A stretch of DNA of 64,000 nucleotides from Apodospora peruviana (lineage: Eukaryota > Ascomycota > Sordariomycetes > Sordariales > Lasiosphaeriaceae). The stretch's first letter is position 1; every line of letters starts with the position of its first letter. The notes beneath the pieces are model-generated. The model made no database searches, was not told the origin of the DNA, and was given only the letters and a program-made list of their open reading frames with translations. The stretch lies in NCBI GenBank assembly GCA_033439685.1, contig JAUEDM010000004.1:2790001-2854000 (forward strand). The letters run 5' to 3'. The position numbers and the translations under genes were made by a program. Positions 1-10,392 of the stretch are shown in pieces.

Positions 1-752
1 GCATATGCGGCGTGGATGGCCCCTGGATTTTGGATTTCGGCCTTCGGGGACAGCTGGAGGTGCAACTGGGATGGCCTTGGTAATCCTCAGGTCGGTCAGG
101 TTGTAGAATAATCGCGATACAGATGCAACCGAAACTGCCGCTTTGTGCTAACAGTGGAGGTCTCGAGACGCGAGCCAAGTCACGATTCGGCATAATGGAT
201 GTGGTTTACAACTAAATATATATATATATACGAAAAACAGATTAACAACGTTTATTCGTATAAAACATCAGCTTCAGAATCTTGATTGCCAGGCGTTGGA
301 TCAAGGGACGTTGGCAGTTGCGGTCTTGTGGAGATGGTCAGATCCCTTTTATGGAGCTGCCAAGGGACCCTTGGCAGGCCGCGACAGCGCAGTGGCCAGG
401 TCCAACATGTCGGGCGACCGTATCCGACTTCCAGGGCTGCACCCGGCAACTTAAACTGTCAGACATGAGGGCAAGGCAATTCCGACATCAAACAATTCCC
501 GCCGTAACCGTCTTCTCCCATCAATGTCAGCTCGCAGAGCAGCTGGACTGATGAGCGTCTTTTTGCTTCGTACCATCGCTTCTTAATCAATTTAGTTCGG
601 ACAAAACAGGGGGCTTGGCTTCCTCTTCACGCTCATTTTTGACCACCACCTTCCCCCCCGACGACGACCGTTGCACCCAAAACCCGTCTCGAATGTCCAC
701 CGCGATCGAGCCCGATACGCAGACGCAGCCAAGATAGTGGCAGCCGCTCACC
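1..752. other. Intergenic / upstream region
   Basis: No open frame here has recognisable protein character. A short (AT)n tract lies at about 216-230. The last ~150 bases before position 753 are C-rich and pyrimidine-biased, as expected for the 5' untranslated leader of the peptidase-like gene that starts at 753. Confidence 0.6.
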
Positions 753-3521
753 ATGGCACCCGACAAGAGTCAGAGATACGACCCCGTGCCCCCGATACCA
801 TCCTACGACGAGGCCATCGCCGGCGGGAGCAGTCATTGGCAACAGCCGCACTCGCCAATCCCCGATCACGAAACCGAGGCGCAATCCCTCCTCAACACCC
901 GCCACCCCTTCCAACACTCAAACAACGCACACAATGGCCGAGGCCGACGACCGCGGGGTTACCGGCAGCCGACGGTCGAGACCGACGACGACGAAGACAG
1001 CTGGGGCTCGACGGATTCGGACTCGGACACCGACGAGGCGGACCATGTCCGGCGGGAGATGCAAGAGCTGGAAATAGAAGACCCCAACGACCAATCGCGG
1101 AATCTGTCCTCCTGGGGCAAGCGGATCGGCTTCTCGCTGTCTCTGCCACAATGGCCGCGCTGGAGGTGGAGGTTGCCGCAATCACCCTTTTCGCGCAACA
1201 GCAGCGGCGGCGCGAACCAGAGCGGTGGTGGTGCCGGTGGGGGGGCTACCAATAACGACAACGACGCGAATGCCGACGACTCGCCCGGGCGGCGGTTCGC
1301 CTTCCCGACCCTCGGCAGCACGGCCCTGTTCATCCTAGTCGGGCGCATGCTGGCCATCTTCCTGGTGCTGGGCTTCGTGTACCTGCTCTTTATGAGTGAC
1401 ATCTTCACCAACATGGCGAGGCGGATGGGCAGCCAAACGATCGACCCCGAGAGGCTGCGGGACTACGTGCAAAGCGCCATCGACCCGGGCAGGATACGTG
1501 AGACGGTCAAGCATTTCACGAGCTATGCGCACTTGGCAGGGACGGAAGGCGACTACTTCCTGGCCGAGGACACGGTCCGGTTGTTTAGGAGCTACGGGCT
1601 GGAGGAGGTGACGATGGACGAGTATCAAGTCTACCTGAACTACCCCAAGGCCGGCGGGAGGGCGGTCGAGATCATGGGCGAGGATGGCAAGCCACCAATC
1701 TGGTCGGCGAAACTGGAGGAAATGGAGCACCTTGCGTTTCACGGACACTCGAAAGCGGGCGACGTCAAAGGCCCGTTGATCTATGCGAATTACGGGTCGC
1801 GGGAGGATTTCGAGAAGCTCCACGAGATCGGGATCGATACGAAAGGGGCAATTGCGCTGGTAAGGTACCATGCGTCGCAGGGCGATCTCGCATCAAAGGT
1901 CAAGGCGGCTGAGCTGGCGGGGTTTTCTGGGTGCATCATCTACAGTGACCAGATAGATGACGGCACCCGGGGTTACACGGCGCCAGATGGCCAGTATATT
2001 CCGGCCGACGGCGTGCAAAACGGAACTGTCAGCTTGATGAGCTGGGTGGTTGGTGATGTCTTAACACCAGGATGGGCGAGCAAGCCCAACATGCCGCGCG
2101 AGACGATCCAGCAGACCCAGGGGCTGGTCAAGATCCCCAGCCTTCCGCTGGCGTGGCGTGACGCCCAGGTCCTGCTGCGGCACCTGAAAGGGTTCGGCCA
2201 GCAGGTTCAGGACGGGTGGAAGGGCGGTGTACCGGACGTTGCCGAGTGGTGGACCGGTAACCTCAGCTCGCCCGTCGTGCGCCTGAAGAACGAGCAGGAC
2301 GAGAACGAGAAGCAGCCGATCTGGAACGTCTACGGCAAAATCAAGGGCATCGAGCAGATGGAGAAGAGCATCATCATCGGCAACCACCGAGACGCTTGGT
2401 CATTCGGGGCTGCCGACCCGCACTCGGGCACAGCCGTCATGATGGAGGTCGCACGCATCTTCGGCGAACTGGTGGCGCGAACGAATTGGCGGCCGCTCCG
2501 CACCATCGAGTTCATGTCGTGGGATGCCGGGGAGTTCAACCTGATCGGGTCGACCGAGTACGTCGAGCAGAACGACGACAACCTCAAGCTGAACGCGCTC
2601 GCGTACATCAACCTCGACACCACCGTCACCGGCGGCGAGCTGCATGCGGCCGGTTCGCCCGTGTTCCGCCGGCTTTTGCTTCAGGTGATGAATCGCGTGT
2701 CAGACCCCAACTTCAACACCACGCTGCGCGATCTCTGGGACCGCCGGCACGGCGATCTCGAGGGTCTCGGCGCCGGATCGGATTACGTCGCCTTTCAGGA
2801 CATCGTCGGCACCTCGTCGCTCGACCTGCACTTTGACGGCGGCGGCGAGTTTCCGTACCACTCGAGATACGACACGTTCGACTGGATGGACAGCGTCGGC
2901 GACCCGGGGTTCGTGTACCACAGGCTGCTGGCGGTGGTCGTGGGGCTCATCACCCTGGACCTCGCCGACCGCCCGATTCTTCCGTTTGACATGGCCGCCT
3001 ACGCCGATAAGCTGCCCCGCTGGGTGGACGAACTTATCGAGTGGGCGAAGCGCGAAGGCGCCGACAAACACGTGTCGTTCGGGCCGTTGACGGAGGCCGT
3101 CGCGCAGGTCGGCGCCGCCATCCGCAGGTTCAGTCACTGGGAGCAAAAGTGGGAGAACAGCATCATGGCGACGGACGGCTACGAGCCGATTGTGCTGGGC
3201 AACACACGGTGCGATTACAATTCCAAAATGGGTTTGTTTGAGACGGATTTACTGGATGACGCTGGTGTAAGTTTTTCATGTTATTTTGGTCAAATTGGTA
3301 AAACTAACCAAACATTTTTTGGGATACAAAAGACACCAAACCGCACGCAGTTTAAGCATGTCATCTTTGGCCCACAGCTCTGGTCTAGTAACGACGTGGC
3401 CTACTTCCCGTCTATCCGGGACACGATTGCGTCGGGCGACTGGGTGCTCGCCGACGAGACCATTCGGAAGGTGGCGGACGTCATCAGGACAGCCGCCGAC
3501 AATTTGGTTCCCCACGGTTGA
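753..3521 (+). CDS. Transferrin receptor / glutamate carboxypeptidase II-like type II membrane protein (M28B family, Vps70/Tre-like)
   Basis: Model: join(753..3266, 3333..3521), 900 aa. The N-terminal cytosolic part has a Pro-Tyr motif (PPIPSYDEA) of the kind bound by Rsp5-type WW domains, then an acidic Asp/Ser stretch. One signal-anchor TM lies at about residues 190-213, followed by a lumenal protease-associated domain, an M28 peptidase domain and a TfR-like dimerisation domain. The family's zinc ligands are present: His545 and Asp555 in NHRDAW...AAD, Glu594, Asp622 and His703 in PYHSRY. The residue before Glu594, the general-base Glu in active glutamate carboxypeptidases (EE), is Gly593 (WDAGEF), as in transferrin receptors. 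The 66-bp intron has GTAAGT, a CTAAC branch and an AAG acceptor. Removing it restores the family-like TPNR.QFKHVIFGPQ. A role as a vacuolar/endosomal transporter adaptor, as for yeast Tre1/Tre2, is inferred. Convergent with VPS35. Confidence 0.85.
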   Translation: MAPDKSQRYDPVPPIPSYDEAIAGGSSHWQQPHSPIPDHETEAQSLLNTRHPFQHSNNAHNGRGRRPRGYRQPTVETDDDEDSWGSTDSDSDTDEADHVRREMQELEIEDPNDQSRNLSSWGKRIGFSLSLPQWPRWRWRLPQSPFSRNSSGGANQSGGGAGGGATNNDNDANADDSPGRRFAFPTLGSTALFILVGRMLAIFLVLGFVYLLFMSDIFTNMARRMGSQTIDPERLRDYVQSAIDPGRIRETVKHFTSYAHLAGTEGDYFLAEDTVRLFRSYGLEEVTMDEYQVYLNYPKAGGRAVEIMGEDGKPPIWSAKLEEMEHLAFHGHSKAGDVKGPLIYANYGSREDFEKLHEIGIDTKGAIALVRYHASQGDLASKVKAAELAGFSGCIIYSDQIDDGTRGYTAPDGQYIPADGVQNGTVSLMSWVVGDVLTPGWASKPNMPRETIQQTQGLVKIPSLPLAWRDAQVLLRHLKGFGQQVQDGWKGGVPDVAEWWTGNLSSPVVRLKNEQDENEKQPIWNVYGKIKGIEQMEKSIIIGNHRDAWSFGAADPHSGTAVMMEVARIFGELVARTNWRPLRTIEFMSWDAGEFNLIGSTEYVEQNDDNLKLNALAYINLDTTVTGGELHAAGSPVFRRLLLQVMNRVSDPNFNTTLRDLWDRRHGDLEGLGAGSDYVAFQDIVGTSSLDLHFDGGGEFPYHSRYDTFDWMDSVGDPGFVYHRLLAVVVGLITLDLADRPILPFDMAAYADKLPRWVDELIEWAKREGADKHVSFGPLTEAVAQVGAAIRRFSHWEQKWENSIMATDGYEPIVLGNTRCDYNSKMGLFETDLLDDAGVSFSCYFGQIGKTNQTFFGIQKTPNRTQFKHVIFGPQLWSSNDVAYFPSIRDTIASGDWVLADETIRKVADVIRTAADNLVPHG
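3267..3332 (+). other. In-frame 66-bp intron of the M28-like gene
   Basis: GTAAGT donor after a complete Gly codon, ACTAACC branch about 25 bases before the acceptor, and acceptor ACAAAAG. It is 22 codons long with no stop, so an unspliced reading stays open. The downstream CAG at 3350 also keeps frame but would delete conserved residues, so 3332 is preferred. Confidence 0.75.
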
Positions 3522-4829
3522 GAGGGCAAGAAACTCATGGATTACAACGAAATGCCTACATACCCGAACCACCTACATACCTTGCCTACCCAACCTTTCT
3601 TCAGCCGATCACTTTGTTTACTTTGTCTTGTCACTCCTCTTTCCTTTTATATCTATATTGTAAAATAACACCCCATCGCTGAAGATTATTCTGGGTTGTT
3701 GGAGAGTCCTCACGCTCACTCGGCATGGGATGGATGGATGGATGGATGGATGGATGGATGGTTACCTGCGTGCCAGTCGGTCCGGCGTGTGCTATGTTTC
3801 TTGGATGGAAGGGAAGAAAACCGAACCCAACTAAAATCGGAATTTTCTTTTTTGTTTCTTTCATCTTCTTGGGTTTATTATCGGCATTGCATCGGCGCAT
3901 ATCCTTTTTGGTTCATTTTATTTTGGTTTAGTCAAGCTCAAGCACCTACCTACCCAACGGTACGGTACCTACGTGGATCCCCTTTCGTCATGTGTATCCT
4001 TCATTCTCATTTTCATGTGTCTCTTACTGCCTTTTTTTACTCAAAAGACCACTGCGCGCGCCTTTTCATATATATTTCATTGTACGTATCCTACCTTTTT
4101 GAGATGGCCCAGGGTCTTTCTTGGGTGGTGGAGGTGGGTCTGGACAAACAGACAATTCCGCCGATATGGAAGAGGTTCTTCTTCTTCACCTGCCACTTGA
4201 TAGAAGTCCAATGTTTTCCATCAGAAACAGTAAATATAAACGTCTCGTGTGTTCGACCTGTGTATACCTACGATACCGTAGTCTTATTGATGACCACAAA
4301 CGCCGAGTCACAGGCCATCCATCGCCAGAAAGGTTGGAATAGTAGGCAATGTCACAATCCATAATGATAACTTGTCAACAGGAGAGAGTAGGAAGCGAGG
4401 CAAGATGAGACAAAAAAGGCTAATTAGGTATATACAAAGTAAACAAAGGGGGAATGTACATGCTAGATAGGAGACCCCAAAAGGCGGTTGGCTGGTGCCC
4501 AAACCTCCAAGCTTCTTTTCTTCCACGCTCTGTCTGGTATTCTCGTTCAGAGCTCCTTCAACTGGCTCTCTCTGGCTTTGTTCAAGGAAGTCAACAACAA
4601 CTAGGCATGTATCTCCACGTCCCCCTGTCCCACACGCACAGGTCCCGTCGTCATTCTTAGTTGGCAGACACTCCTCTGCCTGCTTGCTCCACGACATTGG
4701 CAATAGCTCTGTCCTACCTTAGGCACCCATCCTTTCGCGGACAACTGGGGCAACCATTAGATTGATCCCAGCACAAATATCTTTTCGCCAGCAAAACCAA
4801 CGCCGCACGCATAACGACCCGTCACTCAC
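3522..4829. other. Convergent intergenic region with (ATGG)n microsatellite
   Basis: AT-rich 3' flanks of two converging genes. A perfect tetranucleotide array of about eight ATGG units lies at about 3728-3761. No convincing coding sequence: the open frames here are short, and one of them simply translates the microsatellite. Confidence 0.7.
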
Positions 4830-7734
4830 TCATTTAGGAGTCAACACGATGCCTTCGTACTCCTTGCTCTTAATCATCTCGAGCGTCTGTATAAAGTGCT
4901 TCCTGCTCGCCTCCACCGAGGCAGAGTCCTGCTGGTTGCCGGCCAGGTTGGAGTGTATGAGCTCGATGAGCCCGTTCAGGTACTTGGTTGTGACCTTTCG
5001 AAGTAGTTAGCATGGCGTAAACGAGGCAGCGAGAGCATGAGGAAATGCGTCTAATAATACTTACCGACTCGTTCTTCTGGTCAAAGTAATAGACATATCT
5101 ATCCAAAATCTCGACAAACAGCTCGATCGACGTGGCGGTCTCCATACAAGAATCCGCCACACGCAGAGCACGCTGCAGACATTCTAGCACCCGCTTACCA
5201 TCGCGGTAGAGCTATTCCCCACCATAAAATTAGCATGATGCGTTTGAGCAATAGAGATGACACTTACGTCAGCGTCCTCGGCCTCTCCATTCGCCACCAT
5301 TGGCGTGGCCCACCACAGGTGACTAGCCAAGTAGACCGCGCGGCACTGATCCGGCTTCCGCAGCAATTTACTGGCGTGTTGGGCGCATTTCGTGATCAGC
5401 GTATCGTAGTTCTCCTTGCCAAAGTTGCGCGTCCGGTGGAGGGCGCTGGCGATGATGCAGACGGCCTGGAACTGGGCCTTGGAGTCGCTCACCGCCTCCT
5501 CGTACACCGTGAACGCCTGGGCGAAGAACTCGTACGCGACCTCCTCGAATCCCGTCATGTCCGCAGTTTGCCCGCAGGCGCAGAACAGGCGCAGCGAAAG
5601 CTCGGCGGCGCCGGCCCCGTTGACCCGGCTGTACAAGGTCGAGACGGCCGAATGCAGAAACTTGAACAGCGCCGAAGACTGCGAGGACCAGTTATCGTCG
5701 TAGTGCTCGCGCTTCTTGAAGCGGCGGGCGAGCTTGAGACCAGAGGTGATCAACGGCGGCGTTGTGGTCCTGATCCTCTCGTTGCCCTCCGAGTACGCCT
5801 TTCGCGTCATCTGGAGCAGTCGGAATTGCGTGTCGTTGTCTTCGGAATTGAGCAGATGAACAAGACGAGCCAGCCACCCTTGCTCCTCCATTGTCTCGTC
5901 CGTCTCCAAGGCGCGAGAACGCTGTTGCACGACTCCGGGATATCCGGACGGTGCTTGCGATCCCTCTTTGATGAGAACTTTCAGTACCTCGAGAACGTTC
6001 TCGAGCTGCGTCGGAGTCACAATCGGAGTCTGGTTCTTGAGCAGATTCCTCGAGACATCTCCAGCAACCGCTCTCCGGGTGGGATATGTTTGAGATTGGA
6101 ATAATGGGACATATGTTGGCAGCGCGAGTGCTGTGAAGATTGACACATAGCGCTTGAGCGGCGCTTGTAGGAGCGATAACAGACTCTGCTGCGCCGGTTG
6201 GGAGTGCAGGTCGGGACTGTTGGCGTGGTCCTGGACTTTGGTGTTGGCGTAGTCCAGAATCTGATCCACGTAATCCAACCGCTCTGGGTAGATATTGAGC
6301 GCGAGGTTTGTGAGAGAGACGCAAAGTGCGATGGTGTCTTGGATCGGAAGGTGCTGCGCTTGCACGAGATTCTTCACTTGTGCAAAGAATATCTCGTACA
6401 GGCGTATATTCTCAGGTATCCCTCTGCGCTTCTTTGGCGTCTCGGACTCCTCCCCATTGACCGCAGTGGCCTCGGTCTCAGCTATCGATGGTGTGGGCTC
6501 GTCGGCCCTGAGAGTATCCGCCGTTGAAGCAGCATCGCCGTGAAGGTCTTCCTCTCCGTTATGAGAGGCCTCGGTGCCATCTTTCGGAGGTGACTCGGTC
6601 GAGCCTTGTTCGGTAGCCTTTGACGAAGCTAGCCTGACCTTCTCAAGAAGGCTGGCCAGCGCTTCCTCCTCCATCTTCTCCCGGTCCTCGTTCGATTCGT
6701 TCTGCGACTCCCTTTCGGCGTAGTCCGAAAGCCGGTCCATCAAGCCAATAACAATAGCCTTGACATTGACATGCGGGTTTAGCCTCGACACCGCAGCGAG
6801 GAATTGGTCGAGGGTATGTAAGTGGAACTCGTCCGGGAAGACCTGGGTGATAACTTCGAGCAAGTACTCCTGCGCCAGGACGTCTCGACACTGCACAACC
6901 TGTTCAAGTAGTGGTGCGAGGATGCCGTTCTTGTATGCGTTGAGATCCACCAATTGACTGAGACGGACGATGTTACTCCCCACCAGCAACTGGAGCTCCT
7001 TCCGCTCCTGTGTCCTCTGTTCCCTCTCCCTCGAATGTCCTTGGTGTTGTAGCCGTACCCAGAGCTTGTTCATCTCGACAAAATTGGTGAGAACGAAGTT
7101 GATCGAGTCCTGTAGGTTGCCCTCGGGTCCATCAGAATCGCCGGCTGGAAGGTAGTCTCTCGCTTGGCCCGAAAGATAATACCGCAGAAACAGGCCGCGA
7201 ATGGGATGCTGAACCCCTCGGCTCATATCCATCATGTCCTTCATCAACTCCTTGACCGGGGCGCCCTCGATCGACATGTAGGCCGTACCAACTGTGATCA
7301 TAAGGTAGAGGCGGGGAATGATGTTGCCGGCATACTGGACAAGCTCGTAGAGGTCGGCAAGGTGATTGACGGGGTGGTTTTCGCGCAGGTGGACCGAGAG
7401 ATATCGCAATGCATCGAAGACGGACATGTATAACTCGTAGTACTGTTTGGGACCTAGACTGCTCGTTCGAAGCTCGGAAACAAGGGTGGAGCTAGAGCAC
7501 GAGGATAACGCGCCGGTTAGCTGGTGTTGCTGTCGTTAGGGGGGGTAGTCGAGCAGCGCAGACGGGGCGGCCGCGAGACAGAAGACGGATTTAAACAAAC
7601 CAGCATTTGAGGGCGTCCATCAGCTTCCCGGGGGTATCCAGACACTTGCGCATCAGCACCGTCTGCTGGCGCACGGCAATCAAAGCATCCTCGAGAAGGC
7701 GGGCCTGGTCCTCAGGCTGCGCGGGAATCGACAT
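4830..7734 (-). CDS. VPS35: Retromer cargo-recognition subunit Vps35
   Basis: Model: complement(join(4830..4994, 5065..5211, 5268..7491, 7601..7734)), 889 aa. Vps35 is the alpha-solenoid core of retromer. It binds Vps26 and Vps29 on endosomes and returns cargo to the trans-Golgi. The N-terminus has the EDQARLLEDA...RQQ block typical of the family, then the hallmark PRLYLM motif at about residue 104, which contacts Vps26. An acidic Ser/Glu-rich insert near the middle (6480-6700 on this strand) is a common low-complexity linker. The C-terminal helices end EYEGIVLTPK. All three introns are GT-AG (109, 56 and 70 bp) and were placed by frame and family conservation. The first interrupts the KCCSTLVSELRTSSLG segment. 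The length matches fungal Vps35. Confidence 0.95.
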
Positions 7735-8314
7735 GCTCGCTATGCTGGCTGCTGGCTGCAAAGATCGGGAGCGCGTTGGGGTGATGAAGCTCGACAGTCA
7801 TGCGCCGAGATGTGGAAGTGTTTGCTCGGTGCTGATGGCGCGGGAGACGGAGACGGGAGGTTGTGGTAATCGCAGGATGACGACTCCAGGAGCTTCAATC
7901 AACCGACGATTGGGAGCACTGCCCGGCCGGTCCAGTTTAGCGGGTCTCGAGCTTGCCGTGTGCTTGGCGGCTTCAGGGATTCGGTTGAAGAATACGGATT
8001 ACCTAAGATCCAGGCTTTCACGTGAGGGAGCTCTCTGAGCCAGCTGGCGACTGACGGCTAACAGCTGCCATTCCCTGCCAGGCAACTTATAAGAGCCTCC
8101 CGTGCCTCCCGTCGCTATTTCCCACTGCAATATATAGCCAGCCATTCTTCCGGGCCAGCCTTTGCTTCCTGTTTTCCCTATTTTAGTGTTTCACAACTGA
8201 AGTGCAGCTAAGGTATCTCTTGCTAGCCAACGTCGCCGTGAACCTTCCGTTAATCAATAAAGGACACCAAATGAAAAGTTAACGCCGTGCACCCAATTCT
8301 GAACATCATTGATC
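7735..8314. other. Divergent promoter region
   Basis: Lies between VPS35 (leftward) and the unknown gene at 8315 (rightward), so it should hold both promoters. A TATATAG stretch lies near 8131-8138. I see no repeats or extra genes. Confidence 0.5.
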
Positions 8315-9199
8315 ATGACGGCGTCTCTCCAACCATTCCGAACCTGGGAATCCTATGCGGCTGAGCGCATGCCGCCCGACATCTCGTTGGACCTGATGCG
8401 CGTCCGCTGGAAGGCATTCGGTGATATTGCCACGGCCGTCCGCGTCGCCGCACATGCTCGCGACCCGCCTTCGGACAGCGACGAGGCGTATTGCAAGCCA
8501 GGCGACGAGCCATCTCTCCATCCCATGTCGTCATCATCGCTCACGGAGCCGCCCATCTCGTCCATCACTGTGAGACTCGATGACCTGGACTCACGCGAGG
8601 CAAACTGGGCGCACAAGCACATTCCGCACGCTGGCAATGGGCATGATGTCTGGCAGGATGTCGACGATGAGGATGACGAGACCGGGGATGGACGCAAGCT
8701 TGTGCGGTGTTGCAATGAGGACAGGCCATGTGCGCCAGCGCCGCTCGTAATCCAGGCTTCAACTGACAAAGGCTATGTTACAATCCATGATTACGTCGTC
8801 AGTGTTCACGCGCTCCTGCAATCTCATCGTGATGAAATTGTGGAGCAAAGGATAACAACACGAGGCGATCAGCACGGTCCTAGAGACCCTGAACTTTATG
8901 TTGATCTTTTCACTTCTGACAGAATCAGGTTAGACGATGGTAGGCTGGGGGGCATTCCGTTTCTGTCTCTTTGGCCGCGTTTGACATCATATATCGATCG
9001 GCGACTGGGTGGGCAGCTGCCCACTCGGGAGGAACGTTTTCGCATGACGCACCCCCCACCCCCCAAGGAGATGATGGAGGGAGTTCCCCAAGGGCATCTG
9101 CAGTCGCGCAGGGTCTCCGGATTGGACCGGATTTCTCATATCGATATACTTGCGCTCCTTCGGCCGGATGAGGAGATGCGGAATGAGCAGAGGAGATAG
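8315..9199 (+). CDS. Uncharacterised fungal protein
   Basis: Single-exon frame of 294 aa starting at the first ATG (GATCATGAC). I do not recognise a domain. There is no signal peptide or TM segment, so it is probably cytosolic or nuclear. The middle has an acidic run (DVDDEDDE) followed by a Cys-pair segment (RCCNEDRPCAP). The region before the C-terminus is helical-looking and charged (DYVVSVHALLQSHRDEIVE), followed by a conserved-looking DLFTSDRIRLDD segment. It resembles short fungal proteins with no assigned role. The open length and codon use support a real gene; function is unknown. Confidence 0.6.
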   Translation: MTASLQPFRTWESYAAERMPPDISLDLMRVRWKAFGDIATAVRVAAHARDPPSDSDEAYCKPGDEPSLHPMSSSSLTEPPISSITVRLDDLDSREANWAHKHIPHAGNGHDVWQDVDDEDDETGDGRKLVRCCNEDRPCAPAPLVIQASTDKGYVTIHDYVVSVHALLQSHRDEIVEQRITTRGDQHGPRDPELYVDLFTSDRIRLDDGRLGGIPFLSLWPRLTSYIDRRLGGQLPTREERFRMTHPPPPKEMMEGVPQGHLQSRRVSGLDRISHIDILALLRPDEEMRNEQRR

Positions 9200-9396
9200 A
9201 TGGGCTTGGAATTGTGTCTAGGGCGAGATCATGTATGTGCTATTTTGCGGATACTACTAATCTATTTGTTATTCTCTCACCGAGGTATGTATGACAACAT
9301 GACCACTGTTCTGACGGGTTTGAGCTCCAGTCCCTGCTTGACAAAATCTACCAAATGCAACATGTTGATGGCTGCACTATTCCATCACAAGCCCGA
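9200..9396. other. Short 3'-flank spacer
   Basis: Spacer between the unknown gene and the convergent frameshifted secreted-protein gene. No feature seen. Confidence 0.4.
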
Positions 9397-9841
9397 TCAC
9401 GAGCTGGGAGCCCTCACAAGTTTGATAATGATACCCTTCGGCCTCGCCTTGCTGTTCTTGTACTCGGCCGTGTTGTAGGCGGGATCCGTGGCGTTGTGGA
9501 CGACGCCCATCTGCCCGCCGTTGACACCACACTTGACCAAGGGCGGTTGCGCGGTTGGCACCGTCCTCCCCACCGTCGATGGTGTTGGCAAGGTCCGTGT
9601 ACAAGACTGACGAATTGAGCCCGGGCTCGGTGTGCTTGGCTAGGGCCAGCACGGTGCCGGCGCCGTCAATGGGGAGAGCCCATTCGCTGCACCCTTCCTC
9701 GACCGGCATGGTCCAGCGAGCGCTGGTACCCGTATTTTCACTTCCGATGTACCGCAGGTAGCTAAGGGCGTAGGCTACGTCGTCAGCACCCACCACGCCA
9801 GCGCCAAGGAGAACGAGAGAGGTGAAAACGGACAAATGCAT
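9397..9841 (-). pseudogene. Small secreted protein gene with an internal frameshift
   Basis: The start at 9841 gives a clear signal peptide (MHLSVFTSLVLLGAGVVGA), then a secreted domain including YLRYIGSENTGTSARWTMP and a single Cys. The frame runs through LANTIDGG, after which its translation becomes low-complexity. The alternate frame (one extra base relative to the first frame) then gives a sensible continuation: LVKCGVNGGQMGVV, DPAYNTAEYKN, and GIIIKLVRAPSS ending at a stop at 9397. The switch falls within about 9545-9580. No intron of usable length fits. It may be a genuine inactivating indel or a sequencing error. The family is not recognised; the layout is that of a small secreted, possibly effector-like protein. 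Confidence 0.5.
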
Positions 9842-10392
9842 CGTGAGCTGCGTGTTCAACCCTAAGCCTTTTGGCTGCGAGAAGTTGTCGACAGCAAGAA
9901 AAGTGCGTAAAAAATCTCGGGAACTTGGTATCATGAAAGAGAGGGTAAAGAGAAGTATTGATGAGTGGATAGTCTCCCCATTCAGGGGTAGTACTTCACA
10001 AGGCTGACAGCCCGAGCCAGCATGGCCACATGCAGTTTAATTACCAGCCCCCATCTACGGCATGATCGCGGCCTAATATACCCGGCTATTGATCCTCTTG
10101 ATCGTTGCAGCATTTCTATACTTGCCCCTGAACGAGGCCTCGCGGTACTAGACCTGGACATAGTCACAATACAGACTTCAGGGGCAACAATCCTCCACGA
10201 GCTGCAAGCGAGAGGCGCAAACCAAAGTACATGCATGTACCTATTGCATGTAGTCCAAGATGAGTTGCCATATATTGCGTCCGGTTTCCATATCAGTTGA
10301 GAGATTGCATTGGACTAGTATCTATCAACATTCTTTCACACACTCCTTCCCATCATGTTTGAGCCCCAAGCTGCTCTGCCCATCGTGTCAAC
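9842..10392. other. Divergent intergenic region
   Basis: Separates the leftward secreted-protein relic from the rightward NucA/NucB-GH55 relic and should carry both ancestral promoters. No additional gene or repeat seen. Confidence 0.5.

Noticed and set aside
671..1255. Open frame overlapping the start of the M28-like gene
   Set aside because: Shadow frame in GC-rich coding sequence; translation is Arg/Pro-biased with no motif.
3696..4364. 222-aa open frame across the ATGG microsatellite
   Set aside because: Starts in the microsatellite and 3' UTR; no domain, composition is not protein-like.
5235..6104. 289-aa plus-strand frame opposite VPS35
   Set aside because: Antisense shadow of a firmly identified conserved gene.
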